Below, one piece after another: positions 1 through 5,600 of a stretch of 7,114 nucleotides of DNA; the stretch's first letter is position 1; each line of letters starts with the position of its first letter. A model generated the notes under the pieces. The model was not told the origin of the DNA and searched no databases. It worked only from the letters and a program-made list of their open reading frames with translations. The position numbers were made by a program, and so were the translations under genes. Source of the stretch: an uncultured Flavobacteriales bacterium (GTDB lineage: Bacteria; Bacteroidota; Bacteroidia; Flavobacteriales_D; Sanyastnellaceae); the NCBI GenBank assembly GCA_937890245.1, contig CALACF010000392.1, forward strand, positions 1 through 7,114. Direction: 5' to 3'.

Positions 1-21
1 AATGTAGTCAACGCGGCCCAA

Positions 22-918
22 TCAGCCGAAGCTAGGTGAAACGATTGCGTCCTTGGAACCCTTGGTGTACACGTAGAAGCCCTCGCCGGATTTGCGGCCG
101 AGCTTGCCGGCGGCCACCATGTTGACCAACAGAGGGCAAGGGGCGTATTTGTCCTTGCCAAGTCCCTCGTGAAGGACGCGTAAAATCGACAAGCAGACGT
201 CCAGCCCGATGAAATCAGCCAATTGCAGGGGGCCCATTGGATGGGCCATGCCGAGTTTCATGATCTGGTCGATGGCATCAACCTTTGCAACGCCTTCGTG
301 CAGGGTGATGATCGCCTCGTTGATCATGGGGAGCAGGACGCGATTGGCCACGAAACCGGGGTAGTCGTTTGCCTCGACGGGCACTTTGCCTAGACTCTTG
401 GAACAGGCCAAGACGGCCTCGCATGTGGCTTCAGAAGTTGAGTATCCACGAATGATCTCGACGAGCTTCATCAGCGGGACGGGGTTCATGAAGTGCATGC
501 CGATGACTTGTGCGGGGCGCGACGTGGCGGCGGCAATGCGCGTAATCGAAATGCTCGAAGTGTTGGTGGCCAAGATGGCGTGGGCCGGAGCCGCTTCGTC
601 TATTTGGGCAAAGATTTTCATCTTCAGCGCCTCGTTTTCAGTGGCAGCTTCCACCACGAGATCGGCGTCGGCACAAGCCGCGCGCATTTCCGTCGAGGTC
701 GTGAGCCTGCTGAGGGTCTCGTTTTTTTGCGCCTCCGTCAAGCGCTCCTTGGAGACCAATCGGTCCAGGTTTCGCGTAATCGTAGCAACGGCTCGTGAGA
801 GCGCATCCGCGTTCAAATCGACGAGCTGCGTGGTGTATCCGTTCTGTGCAAAAACGTGTGCGATGCCGTTGCCCATCGTGCCGGCGCCGATGACCGTGAC
901 GTTGTTGATCGCGCTCAT
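22..918 (-). CDS. hbd: 3-hydroxybutyryl-CoA dehydrogenase (3HCDH family)
   Basis: This 298-residue cytosolic enzyme should interconvert (S)-3-hydroxyacyl-CoA (typically 3-hydroxybutyryl-CoA) and acetoacetyl-CoA with NAD(P)(H), in fatty-acid beta-oxidation or butyryl-CoA metabolism. The N-terminal Rossmann fold shows the dinucleotide motif GAGTMGNGIA at residues 11-20. The HFMNPVP signature is at 142-148. The residues that are catalytic in mammalian HAD are present at matching spacing: S121, H142, E154 and N192. The C-terminal helical domain (about 185-290) has DYPGFVANR, MGPLQLADFIGLD and the GRKSGEGFYVY ending typical of the family. Length is close to the usual 280-295 residues, so it is a single-function protein and not a fused FadB/FadJ. 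The start ATG overlaps the stop of the upstream DUF5606 gene by 4 bp (915-918), which implies one operon with translational coupling. Substrate chain length, and hbd versus paaH/fadB2 naming, cannot be settled from sequence. Confidence 0.95.
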   Translation of the reverse strand: MSAINNVTVIGAGTMGNGIAHVFAQNGYTTQLVDLNADALSRAVATITRNLDRLVSKERLTEAQKNETLSRLTTSTEMRAACADADLVVEAATENEALKMKIFAQIDEAAPAHAILATNTSSISITRIAAATSRPAQVIGMHFMNPVPLMKLVEIIRGYSTSEATCEAVLACSKSLGKVPVEANDYPGFVANRVLLPMINEAIITLHEGVAKVDAIDQIMKLGMAHPMGPLQLADFIGLDVCLSILRVLHEGLGKDKYAPCPLLVNMVAAGKLGRKSGEGFYVYTKGSKDAIVSPSFG

Positions 919-1400
919 GAATTCTTTGCTTCGTCTTTCGCGACCTCGACTTCGTCTTTCGCGACCTCGACTTCGTCTTTCGCGACCGCGTCTGCGTCAA
1001 CTTTCGTGTCCGTGTCTGCGATCGGCAGCACGCCCAACGCGAGCATCGCGTTGTACCACGTGCAAAGTTTCTTGAGGTCACTGTGGTAGACGCGGTCCTG
1101 ATCTAAGTTGGGCAGGGCGTCGGTTACGAAGCTGCGCAGTGTTTCGTGCGGCTCTTTCGCGTGGGGGGCAGCACCGCCATTGGCCTTTTTATGAATCAGA
1201 TTGAACACATCGCCCAGGGGGATGTCGTCTTCGTAGGTGAAAATGGAGATCTCGCCCAAGCGCGAAACGCGCTGGGTGGCGGGGATTGCGATGCGGGAAT
1301 CATCGTCGAGTGACTCGACCACAATTGCCTTGCGGGTGGTGTTGATGACTTTCCAAAGTCCGGGGCGGCCAGAGATGGCCAAGATGTCTTTCAGTTCCAT
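915..1400 (-). CDS. DUF5606 family protein with repetitive acidic/basic tail
   Basis: This 161-residue soluble protein of unknown function is recognisable as the Bacteroidota DUF5606 family. The diagnostic start is MELKDILAISGRPGLWKV, followed by a small beta-rich region (about 1-65) with ESLDDDSRIAIP, a segment ending in SIFTYEDDIPLGDVF, and a helical region (about 80-128) with DLKKLCTWYNAML. There is no signal peptide and no membrane segment. The last 25 or so residues are not domain-like: they form a heptad-length repeat, VAKDEVE, VAKDEVE, VAKDEAK (residues 139-159), encoded by tandem 21-bp units. Similar charged low-complexity tails are common in this family as I remember it, but the repeat number here may be strain-specific. 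It is the first gene of an operon with hbd, whose ATG overlaps its stop. The ATG at 1400 is supported by the conserved N-terminus and by a -7-like box 8 nt upstream. I do not assign a function. Confidence 0.9.
   Translation of the reverse strand: MELKDILAISGRPGLWKVINTTRKAIVVESLDDDSRIAIPATQRVSRLGEISIFTYEDDIPLGDVFNLIHKKANGGAAPHAKEPHETLRSFVTDALPNLDQDRVYHSDLKKLCTWYNAMLALGVLPIADTDTKVDADAVAKDEVEVAKDEVEVAKDEAKNS
924..986 (-). repeat. Three tandem 21-bp in-frame units in the DUF5606 gene tail
   Basis: Three consecutive 21-bp units encode VAKDEVE, VAKDEVE and VAKDEAK. The plus-strand unit reads ttcgtctttcgcgacctcg plus ac. The first two coding units are almost identical in DNA, and the third diverges at its end. 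Near-identity of the DNA, not just the protein, points to recent slippage or duplication. The unit length is a multiple of three, so copy-number change keeps the reading frame and the ATGA junction with hbd. Confidence 0.9.
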
Positions 1401-1408
1401 AGCGGCGG

Positions 1409-1416
1409 CGAAGATA
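1409..1416 (-). promoter_or_regulatory. Putative -7 promoter box for the DUF5606-hbd operon
   Basis: Read on the minus strand, this is TATCTTCG, one mismatch from the Bacteroidota -7 consensus TAnnTTTG. It ends 8 nt before the DUF5606 ATG, which would give a very short or absent 5' leader. No clear TTG -33 element is visible at the expected 19-21 nt distance, so the call rests on the box, its position, and the same octamer occurring before holA. Confidence 0.4.
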
Positions 1417-1442
1417 CAGCGCGTCTCGATTCACACGCCCAC

Positions 1443-1474
1443 TTCTCGCTATCACGCAATCGCGCCTATATTGC
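1443..1474 (+). promoter_or_regulatory. Putative Bacteroidota-type promoter for the UMF1 permease gene
   Basis: TATATTGC (1467-1474) is a degenerate match to the TAnnTTTG -7 box and lies 10 nt before the ATG at 1485. A TTC at 1443-1445, 21 nt upstream of it, could stand in for the TTG -33 element. The 84-bp region must also hold the promoter for the divergent DUF5606-hbd operon, so the two may share regulation. No Shine-Dalgarno sequence precedes the ATG, as is usual in this phylum. Confidence 0.33.
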
Positions 1475-1484
1475 CAAACCTGCC

Positions 1485-2810
1485 ATGTCAAAAATCACTG
1501 AATCTGCGCCCGTGGCGCCGGCCGAAAACCAACGCGCACGCAAGGGTTGGCTTATGTATGATTGGGCCAATAGCGTCTACAGTCTCGTCATTTCGTCGGC
1601 CATTTTCCCGATTTTCTACACTGCCGTCACGACCAGTGGGGAAGGTGAGAGCATCACGGATCATGTGCAATTCTTCGGAATAGACCTCATCAACTCGGAG
1701 CTGTACTCCTACGTCATTGCCGCGTCGTTTCTCGTGGTGATCATCCTTTCTCCACTGCTCAGCGGGATTGCCGACTACGCTGGGAAAAAACTCTTCTTTC
1801 TCAAGGTCTTTTGCTACACAGGGGCAATTTCATGCATAGCTATGTTCTTCTTTGATGCTGAACATCTGGAACTGAGCAAGCTGGCGCTGTTCTTTGCCAA
1901 CATTGGATTCTGGGGGAGCCTCGGATTCTACAACGCCTTCCTCCCGGAAATAGCACCAAAGGAGGAGCACGATTCCTTGAGTGCTCGCGGGTACGTATAT
2001 GGTTACATTGGATCACTCATTCTACTGCTCATCTGCCTGGGATTCATCCTGGGCGTAGGCGAGCATTTGACGCGCTGGTCCTTTGTACTGGTGGGAATTT
2101 GGTGGATGGTATGGGCCCAGTTTTCCTTCCGCCGCCTGCCGCATAGCACCCGGAACAAGGGCGATGACCATGTCTTCTGGAAGGGCTTTCTCGAGTTGCG
2201 CGAAGTTGCGCGTTCGCTTAAAGGCAACAGCCAACTCGTCCGTTATCTCCTCTCGTTTTTCGTCATGTCCATGGGTGTTCAGACCATCATTCTCATGGCT
2301 ACATTCTTCGGAACCAAGGAGCTCGGACTCCCAAGCGACGTCTTGATCATCTCCATCGTTCTTGTACAAATCATCGCGATTCCCGGCGCATTCCTCTTCT
2401 CAAGACTGAGTAGGCGCTTCGGAAATATCCCAATTCTTATCTGCGCAACCATTCTATGGGGTGGCGCTTGCTTCTTTGCGTACGGATTGGTTCATGGGCA
2501 GAATACGTTTTTTATCGCAGCGGGCTTGATTGGCTTTATGATAGGAGGAACCCAAAGTCTCAATCGATCGACCTATTCAAAAATGATTCCCACTACCGAT
2601 GACAACGCCTCGTATTTCAGTTTCTATGAGGTGCTCGAAAAGGGTGGCATCATTGTCGGCATGATCTGCTGGGGTGTCCTTGAGGGGCTGAGCGAGAGCA
2701 TGCGCGACTCCGTGTTGTTCCTCACTGTTTTCTTCGCGATCAGCCTGTTGATCTTGCTATCGGTACCGCGGTTGCGGCGCAAGCAAGGGGGAAGTGAAGG
2801 GGCCGTCTAA
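1485..2810 (+). CDS. MFS transporter, UMF1 (Atg22-like) family
   Basis: This 441-residue integral inner-membrane protein has about 12 hydrophobic segments and belongs to the UMF1/Atg22-like branch of the major facilitator superfamily. The diagnostic N-terminus is KGWLMYDWANSVYSLVISS (residues 20-38), with the YDWANS box in the first helix. An MFS motif-A-like loop, LSGIADYAGKK (92-102), follows helix 2. A conserved late loop reads GGTQSLNRSTYSKMIP (364-379), followed by SYFSFYEVLEKGG (386-398), which is typical of the family. The C-terminus is basic (RLRRKQ) and cytoplasmic. Eukaryotic Atg22 exports amino acids from the vacuole, but the bacterial substrate is not established and I infer none. 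The gene is divergent from the DUF5606-hbd operon and runs into the convergent HsdR-N-like gene, with a 4-bp overlap of stop codons. I see no terminator hairpin at that junction. The start is fixed by the conserved N-terminus about 18 residues in. Confidence 0.93.
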   Translation: MSKITESAPVAPAENQRARKGWLMYDWANSVYSLVISSAIFPIFYTAVTTSGEGESITDHVQFFGIDLINSELYSYVIAASFLVVIILSPLLSGIADYAGKKLFFLKVFCYTGAISCIAMFFFDAEHLELSKLALFFANIGFWGSLGFYNAFLPEIAPKEEHDSLSARGYVYGYIGSLILLLICLGFILGVGEHLTRWSFVLVGIWWMVWAQFSFRRLPHSTRNKGDDHVFWKGFLELREVARSLKGNSQLVRYLLSFFVMSMGVQTIILMATFFGTKELGLPSDVLIISIVLVQIIAIPGAFLFSRLSRRFGNIPILICATILWGGACFFAYGLVHGQNTFFIAAGLIGFMIGGTQSLNRSTYSKMIPTTDDNASYFSFYEVLEKGGIIVGMICWGVLEGLSESMRDSVLFLTVFFAISLLILLSVPRLRRKQGGSEGAV

Positions 2811-3304
2811 GGGCTCGGAAACTGAGTTGTAGATTTTCCGTATTGCCAGACGAGATGTTGCTGGCCATTGGTGGCGATTAGATGGTGCGCCTTGGCGTCG
2901 AGCTGGTAGCGGCCGAGTTGGTCTAGGGTCGCTTGGGTCAGCGCGATGGAGGGGGCTTTGCACTCTGCTATAAGGGCGGGCTGGCCGCGCTCATCGAGGA
3001 TGGCGACGTCGATGCGACCACGGGCCTGGCCGAACTTTGCCGGCATCTCAACGAGGGTTCTGCCCAAGGGCCAGCCCAATTCAACGAGGTAATGCAGCAA
3101 GTGTTGGCGGACCCATTCCTCGGGCTCGAGAAGCACCCACTTTTTCCGAACCAGACAAAGCACCTCAAAACGCGTCGGCTTGTCGGCCGCACCCGTCGGC
3201 TTGTCGGCAATATCCCGCTGTCCCGCCTGTCGAATCTTCATCGCCTTGGGGCGTGGAAAATTTAGAACTTCAAAGGAGGACAAGTCGGGCATTGTGTCGG
3301 GCAT
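2807..3304 (-). CDS. Stand-alone HsdR-N-like (type I restriction R subunit N-terminal domain) protein
   Basis: From the ATG at 3304 this is 165 residues, about the size of the isolated HsdR N-terminal nuclease-fold proteins of Bacteroidota. Numbered from that start, conserved features are VRKKWVLLEPEEWVRQHL (about 52-69), then the PD-(D/E)xK-type core RIDVAILDERGQP (D99) and ECKAP (E114, K116), then the Q-containing helix LTQATLDQLGRYQ and the IATNGQQH strand-turn. The catalytic D...ExK set is therefore present. No helicase domain, HsdM or HsdS is nearby, so this is not evidence for a type I restriction system. The biological role is unknown. It is divergent from holA, a neighbourhood I recall as recurring in the phylum. 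Starts at 3367 and 3292 are also possible. The long form would start within the holA start codon and add unconserved residues, so I reject it. 3304 and 3292 begin a duplicated MPD-T-MPD and cannot be separated. A repeated DKPT segment lies between the N-terminus and the conserved core. Confidence 0.82.
   Translation of the reverse strand: MPDTMPDLSSFEVLNFPRPKAMKIRQAGQRDIADKPTGAADKPTRFEVLCLVRKKWVLLEPEEWVRQHLLHYLVELGWPLGRTLVEMPAKFGQARGRIDVAILDERGQPALIAECKAPSIALTQATLDQLGRYQLDAKAHHLIATNGQQHLVWQYGKSTTQFPSP
3173..3208 (-). repeat. In-frame 21-bp-period direct repeat in the HsdR-N-like gene
   Basis: The 15-bp sequence cgtcggcttgtcggc occurs at 3173-3187 and again, identical, at 3194-3208. The offset is 21 bp, so the reading frame is kept and DKPT is encoded twice, seven residues apart. 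It sits just upstream of the conserved FEVLCLVRKKWV segment. By comparison with remembered family members, which have a short loop here, it looks like a lineage-specific loop insertion. Confidence 0.8.
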
Positions 3305-3351
3305 CGTGCGGCTCAGGCTGGCGCAAGGGCAAGTTCGCACGAAGTTGCGAG

Positions 3352-3359
3352 TATCTTCG
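3352..3359 (+). promoter_or_regulatory. Putative -7 promoter box for holA
   Basis: TATCTTCG, one mismatch from TAnnTTTG, ends 6 nt before the holA ATG at 3366. The same octamer precedes the DUF5606 gene by 8 nt. A weak TTC (3334-3336) lies upstream, but the spacing of 15 nt is short. If this is the real box, the transcript starts at or beside the initiation codon. It also supports the 3366 start over any upstream in-frame ATG. Confidence 0.4.
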
Positions 3360-3365
3360 CGGGCC

Positions 3366-4387
3366 ATGGCGGCAACTTTTCAGCAAATACTATCCGATGT
3401 GAAGGCTGGCCGGTTTGAGCCGGTGTACTTGCTGGGCGGGGAGGAGCCGTTCCACTTGGATTTGTTGGAAGAGGCGATCCGCAAGCATGCCATGGCAGCT
3501 GAAGAGCGGGATTTCAATGAGACGATCCTCTATGGTCGCGATGCCAATCTTGCCCAGATCATCGGCGCTGCCAAGCAGTTCCCGATGATGGCCCCACGGC
3601 GCCTGGTGATGGTCAAAGAAGCGCAGGAGCTGCGCGAGTGGAGATCCAAGGAGAAGCTCGAAGTTCTGGCCAAGTATGCCGAGAAACCTGTCCCCTCGAC
3701 TGTGCTGGTGTTTGTTCACCGGAATAAGATGCCCGATAAGCGGCTGGGAGCGGTTAAAAAATTGGCATCAAATGGAGTCGTGTATCACGCACAGAAAATC
3801 AAGGACTACAAGCTGCCTGAGTGGATAGAGCAATTTGTATCGGCGCGGAACAGGCGAATCGGGCCGCGGATGGCGCGGATGCTTGCTGAGTACCTCGGCA
3901 ACGATCTGAAAAAGGTGGCCGGCGAGCTCGATAAGTTATTCATCGCGCTGCCTGAAGGGGAGAAATTGACGACGTGCTCATCGAACAGCATATCGGAATC
4001 AGCAAGGAATACAACGTGTTCGAGCTGACCGGGGCCCTCGCGTCGAAGGATATCGGGCGTGTGATGCGAATCGCGCAGTACATGCGGGCAAACCCCAAAC
4101 TGCATCCCGTGCCGATGGTGCTTCCGATTCTTACGCTGTATTTTTCCAGGTTACTTGCATTCCATCATCTGCCAGATAAGTCGCAGCCTGCAGCGGCCAA
4201 GGCTTTGAAGGTTCATCCATACGCGATGAAGGAGTATGCGATGGCGGCTCGGAACTATCCGCCGGCCAAATTGGCCAGAATTTTTGGCTACATCCGCACG
4301 TGCGACAAAAAGTCAAAGGGCATCGACAACACGGCGACGAACCCCTATGATTTGTTGCAAGAAGTGCTTTTCAAAACCCTGCACTAA
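3366..4387 (+). CDS. holA: DNA polymerase III subunit delta, interrupted by an apparent one-base frameshift
   Basis: Delta is the clamp-loader subunit that opens the sliding clamp during chromosome replication. The N-terminal part (3366 to about 3970) reads in one frame: MAATFQQILSDVKAG, then YLLGGEEPFHLDLLEEAI, with the family's (L/F)xGEExx motif, LYGRDANLAQIIGAAKQFPMM (domain I), and VYHAQKIKDYKLPEWI and ARMLAEYLGNDLKKVAGELDKL (domain II). After about position 3970 that frame degenerates and stops at 4026-4028. The homologous continuation is in the frame of position 3974: VLIEQHIGISKEYNVFEL, then the domain III helices ending in NPYDLLQEVLFKTLH. Restoring one missing base gives 340 residues, the normal family length, with gapless agreement across the junction to remembered homologues (PEGEKLTDVLIEQHIGIS). 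Delta is normally essential, so a sequencing or assembly error, or a very recent mutation, is the likeliest cause. It is divergent from the HsdR-N-like gene; the OmpA-domain gene follows after 34 bp. Confidence 0.9.
3966..3974 (+). other. Frameshift junction within holA
   Basis: Up to TTG ACG (codons at 3966 and 3969) the delta protein reads in the frame of 3366. From GAC at 3971 and GTG at 3974 it reads one frame earlier. A single missing base after position 3970 (ttg acN gac gtg) explains the whole shift. There is no long homopolymer at the site, only gggg at 3957-3960 and aaa at 3963-3965 just before it. No canonical X-XXY-YYZ slippery heptamer is present, and no stop codon immediately follows in the original frame. 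Confidence 0.85.
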
Positions 4388-4415
4388 AGTTGTAACTTGG
4401 CCCCTGCAATTGCAG
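4387..4415 (+). promoter_or_regulatory. Short holA-to-OmpA intergenic region with two palindromes and a possible -7 box
   Basis: The 34-bp gap has a 12-bp near-palindrome AAGTTGTAACTT (4387-4398, arms of 5 bp around GT) and a perfect 12-bp palindrome CTGCAATTGCAG (4404-4415). TAACTTGG (4393-4400) matches TAnnTTTG at all but one position and lies 21 nt before the ATG at 4422. A T-rich stretch at 4368-4371 lies where a -33 element would be. This could be a promoter with an operator, but the palindromes are too short to exclude chance. Neither is followed by a T-tract, so a terminator is unlikely. Confidence 0.3.
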
Positions 4416-4421
4416 ACTACG

Positions 4422-5591
4422 ATGCGCAACATATTCGCCGCCTTGGCCTTTTCGGCCGCCATTCTTTTCTCCATCACTTCTACTGTGCACGCACAGGATG
4501 ATGAGAACCTTGTTCCCAATTTCAGCTTCGAAGATGGGGACATCAAGCGTTTGAAAAATTACGGACAGCTCGAGGACATCCAGACTTTGTGGTTTGGTGC
4601 CAATGCAGCTGGGCTGGACTTGTTTGCCTATGATGTGAAGAGCGAAAAGGTTCTGGCACCTGGAAACTTGTACGGATACGAGGATGCTTCTGATGGCTTG
4701 CGATACGGTGGTTTCCGCGCCTACTCGAAGGTTTCGAAGTTGCCGAGGACCTACTTTGAGGTTCGCTTAACCGAGCGTTTGGAAGCAAACCAGATGTACT
4801 GCGTGTCGTTTGACATCTCGCTTTCGGACATGTCCAAGTACGCAGTGAATGGCGTCGGTGCTGTGCTGATTGACCGGAAGACGGAGCAGGAGAACCTCGG
4901 TGCAATCACGGGCTTTGAGCCGCAGATCCTCCACAGGGCTGACAAGGTGATGCAATTGATGGAAGGCTGGGAAACGGTCTGTGGGACGATTGTTGGAGGC
5001 GGCCAGGAAGAGTATCTGATCATCGGAGATTTTACGGGGAACAGCGCGATTGAGTTTGCGAAGATGCGCCGTCCCAAAGGGTTCACCGGGGCACAGGTTC
5101 TCCACGCCTACTACTACTTGGACAATGTTAAGGTGTTCCCGGTCGATGCAAAAAGCCAATGCGCTTGCTCGAAGAGCGAGTCCTCTTCTCCGGACATGGT
5201 GTACGGCGCTCCGGTTTTGGCCGATGGCCTGAGCAATGCTGAGGTCGTGAACCGCACGACGGTGTACTACGGTTTCTTGAAGCGCACCTTTACGGAAAGT
5301 GGTCGGATGGCCCTGGATCAATTGGCCTCTATGCTCAATGCCAATCCAGCGATGCAAATTGAAATCGTGGGTCATAGTGACAACGACGAAACGAGCGAGG
5401 GCCGCATCAATCCGCGGTTTGCCGAGGCGGGCCAGAAGCGCGCAGATCAGGTGAGTCGTTACTTGACGTCGATGGGCGTTTCGGCGGGCCAACTGAAGGT
5501 GTCTTCTCGTGAAAACACGGACCCCGCTTCAACCAAGGATTCGGATTTGTCGCGGGCGAAGAACCGCCGCGTGACCTTCCAGATTCTGTAA
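4422..5591 (+). CDS. Secreted/outer-membrane OmpA-family protein with N-terminal ligand-binding-like region
   Basis: The 389-residue product begins with a clear Sec signal peptide, MRNIFAALAFSAAILFSITS, and likely cleavage after VHA (A24). Mature residues about 26-240 form a beta-rich region opening with ENLVPNFSFEDG. This 'NLVPNxSFE' start is typical of Bacteroidota carbohydrate-binding or discoidin-like modules placed before OmpA domains. It ends with YYYLDNVKVFP, the usual last strand of such modules. A short linker containing CAC (C247, C249) leads to a C-terminal OmpA/MotB-type peptidoglycan-binding domain (about 270-389), with the GHSD core at 327-330, KRADQVSRYL at 349-358 and NRRVTF at 381-386. 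The loop between the GHSD aspartate and the KRA arginine is about 5 residues longer than in typical members. The probable role is anchoring an envelope surface module to the cell wall; the ligand is unknown. ATG 4422 is chosen because the signal peptide starts there, and upstream in-frame sequence lies inside holA. lhgO follows after 9 bp. Confidence 0.88.
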   Translation: MRNIFAALAFSAAILFSITSTVHAQDDENLVPNFSFEDGDIKRLKNYGQLEDIQTLWFGANAAGLDLFAYDVKSEKVLAPGNLYGYEDASDGLRYGGFRAYSKVSKLPRTYFEVRLTERLEANQMYCVSFDISLSDMSKYAVNGVGAVLIDRKTEQENLGAITGFEPQILHRADKVMQLMEGWETVCGTIVGGGQEEYLIIGDFTGNSAIEFAKMRRPKGFTGAQVLHAYYYLDNVKVFPVDAKSQCACSKSESSSPDMVYGAPVLADGLSNAEVVNRTTVYYGFLKRTFTESGRMALDQLASMLNANPAMQIEIVGHSDNDETSEGRINPRFAEAGQKRADQVSRYLTSMGVSAGQLKVSSRENTDPASTKDSDLSRAKNRRVTFQIL

Positions 5592-5600
5592 GGCCGGGCG

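Noticed and set aside
386..1081. Long open frames antisense to hbd and the DUF5606 tail (for example 386-1075 plus, 638-1081 minus)
   Set aside because: They lie over well-recognised coding sequence, have low-complexity Arg/Ser-rich translations created by the 21-bp repeats, and resemble no protein family.
2807..3304. Type I restriction-modification system
   Set aside because: Only an HsdR-N-like domain of 165 residues is present. There is no helicase, HsdM or HsdS, and single-domain relatives occur as housekeeping neighbours of holA.
3180..3365. Upstream extension of holA to an ATG at 3180
   Set aside because: The added residues overlap the conserved HsdR-N-like gene on the other strand and match no delta subunit. 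Family homology begins at MAATFQQIL (3366), just after a promoter-like box.
3951..4028. Programmed -1 ribosomal frameshift in holA
   Set aside because: The direction fits -1, but no X-XXY-YYZ heptamer is present at the junction (gagaaattgacgacg). The original frame continues 19 or so codons before stopping, and I see no obvious following pseudoknot. A missing base explains it more simply.
5163..5180. Imperfect inverted repeat cttgctc-gaa-gagcgag inside the OmpA-domain gene
   Set aside because: The arms are short with one mismatch, inside coding sequence for the linker, and no T-tract or regulatory context is present; chance is sufficient.
4767..5492. 241-codon minus-strand frame opposite the OmpA-domain gene
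   Set aside because: The His/Arg/Leu-rich translation is typical of antisense reading of GC-rich DNA. The plus strand has a signal peptide and conserved OmpA motifs over the same bases.
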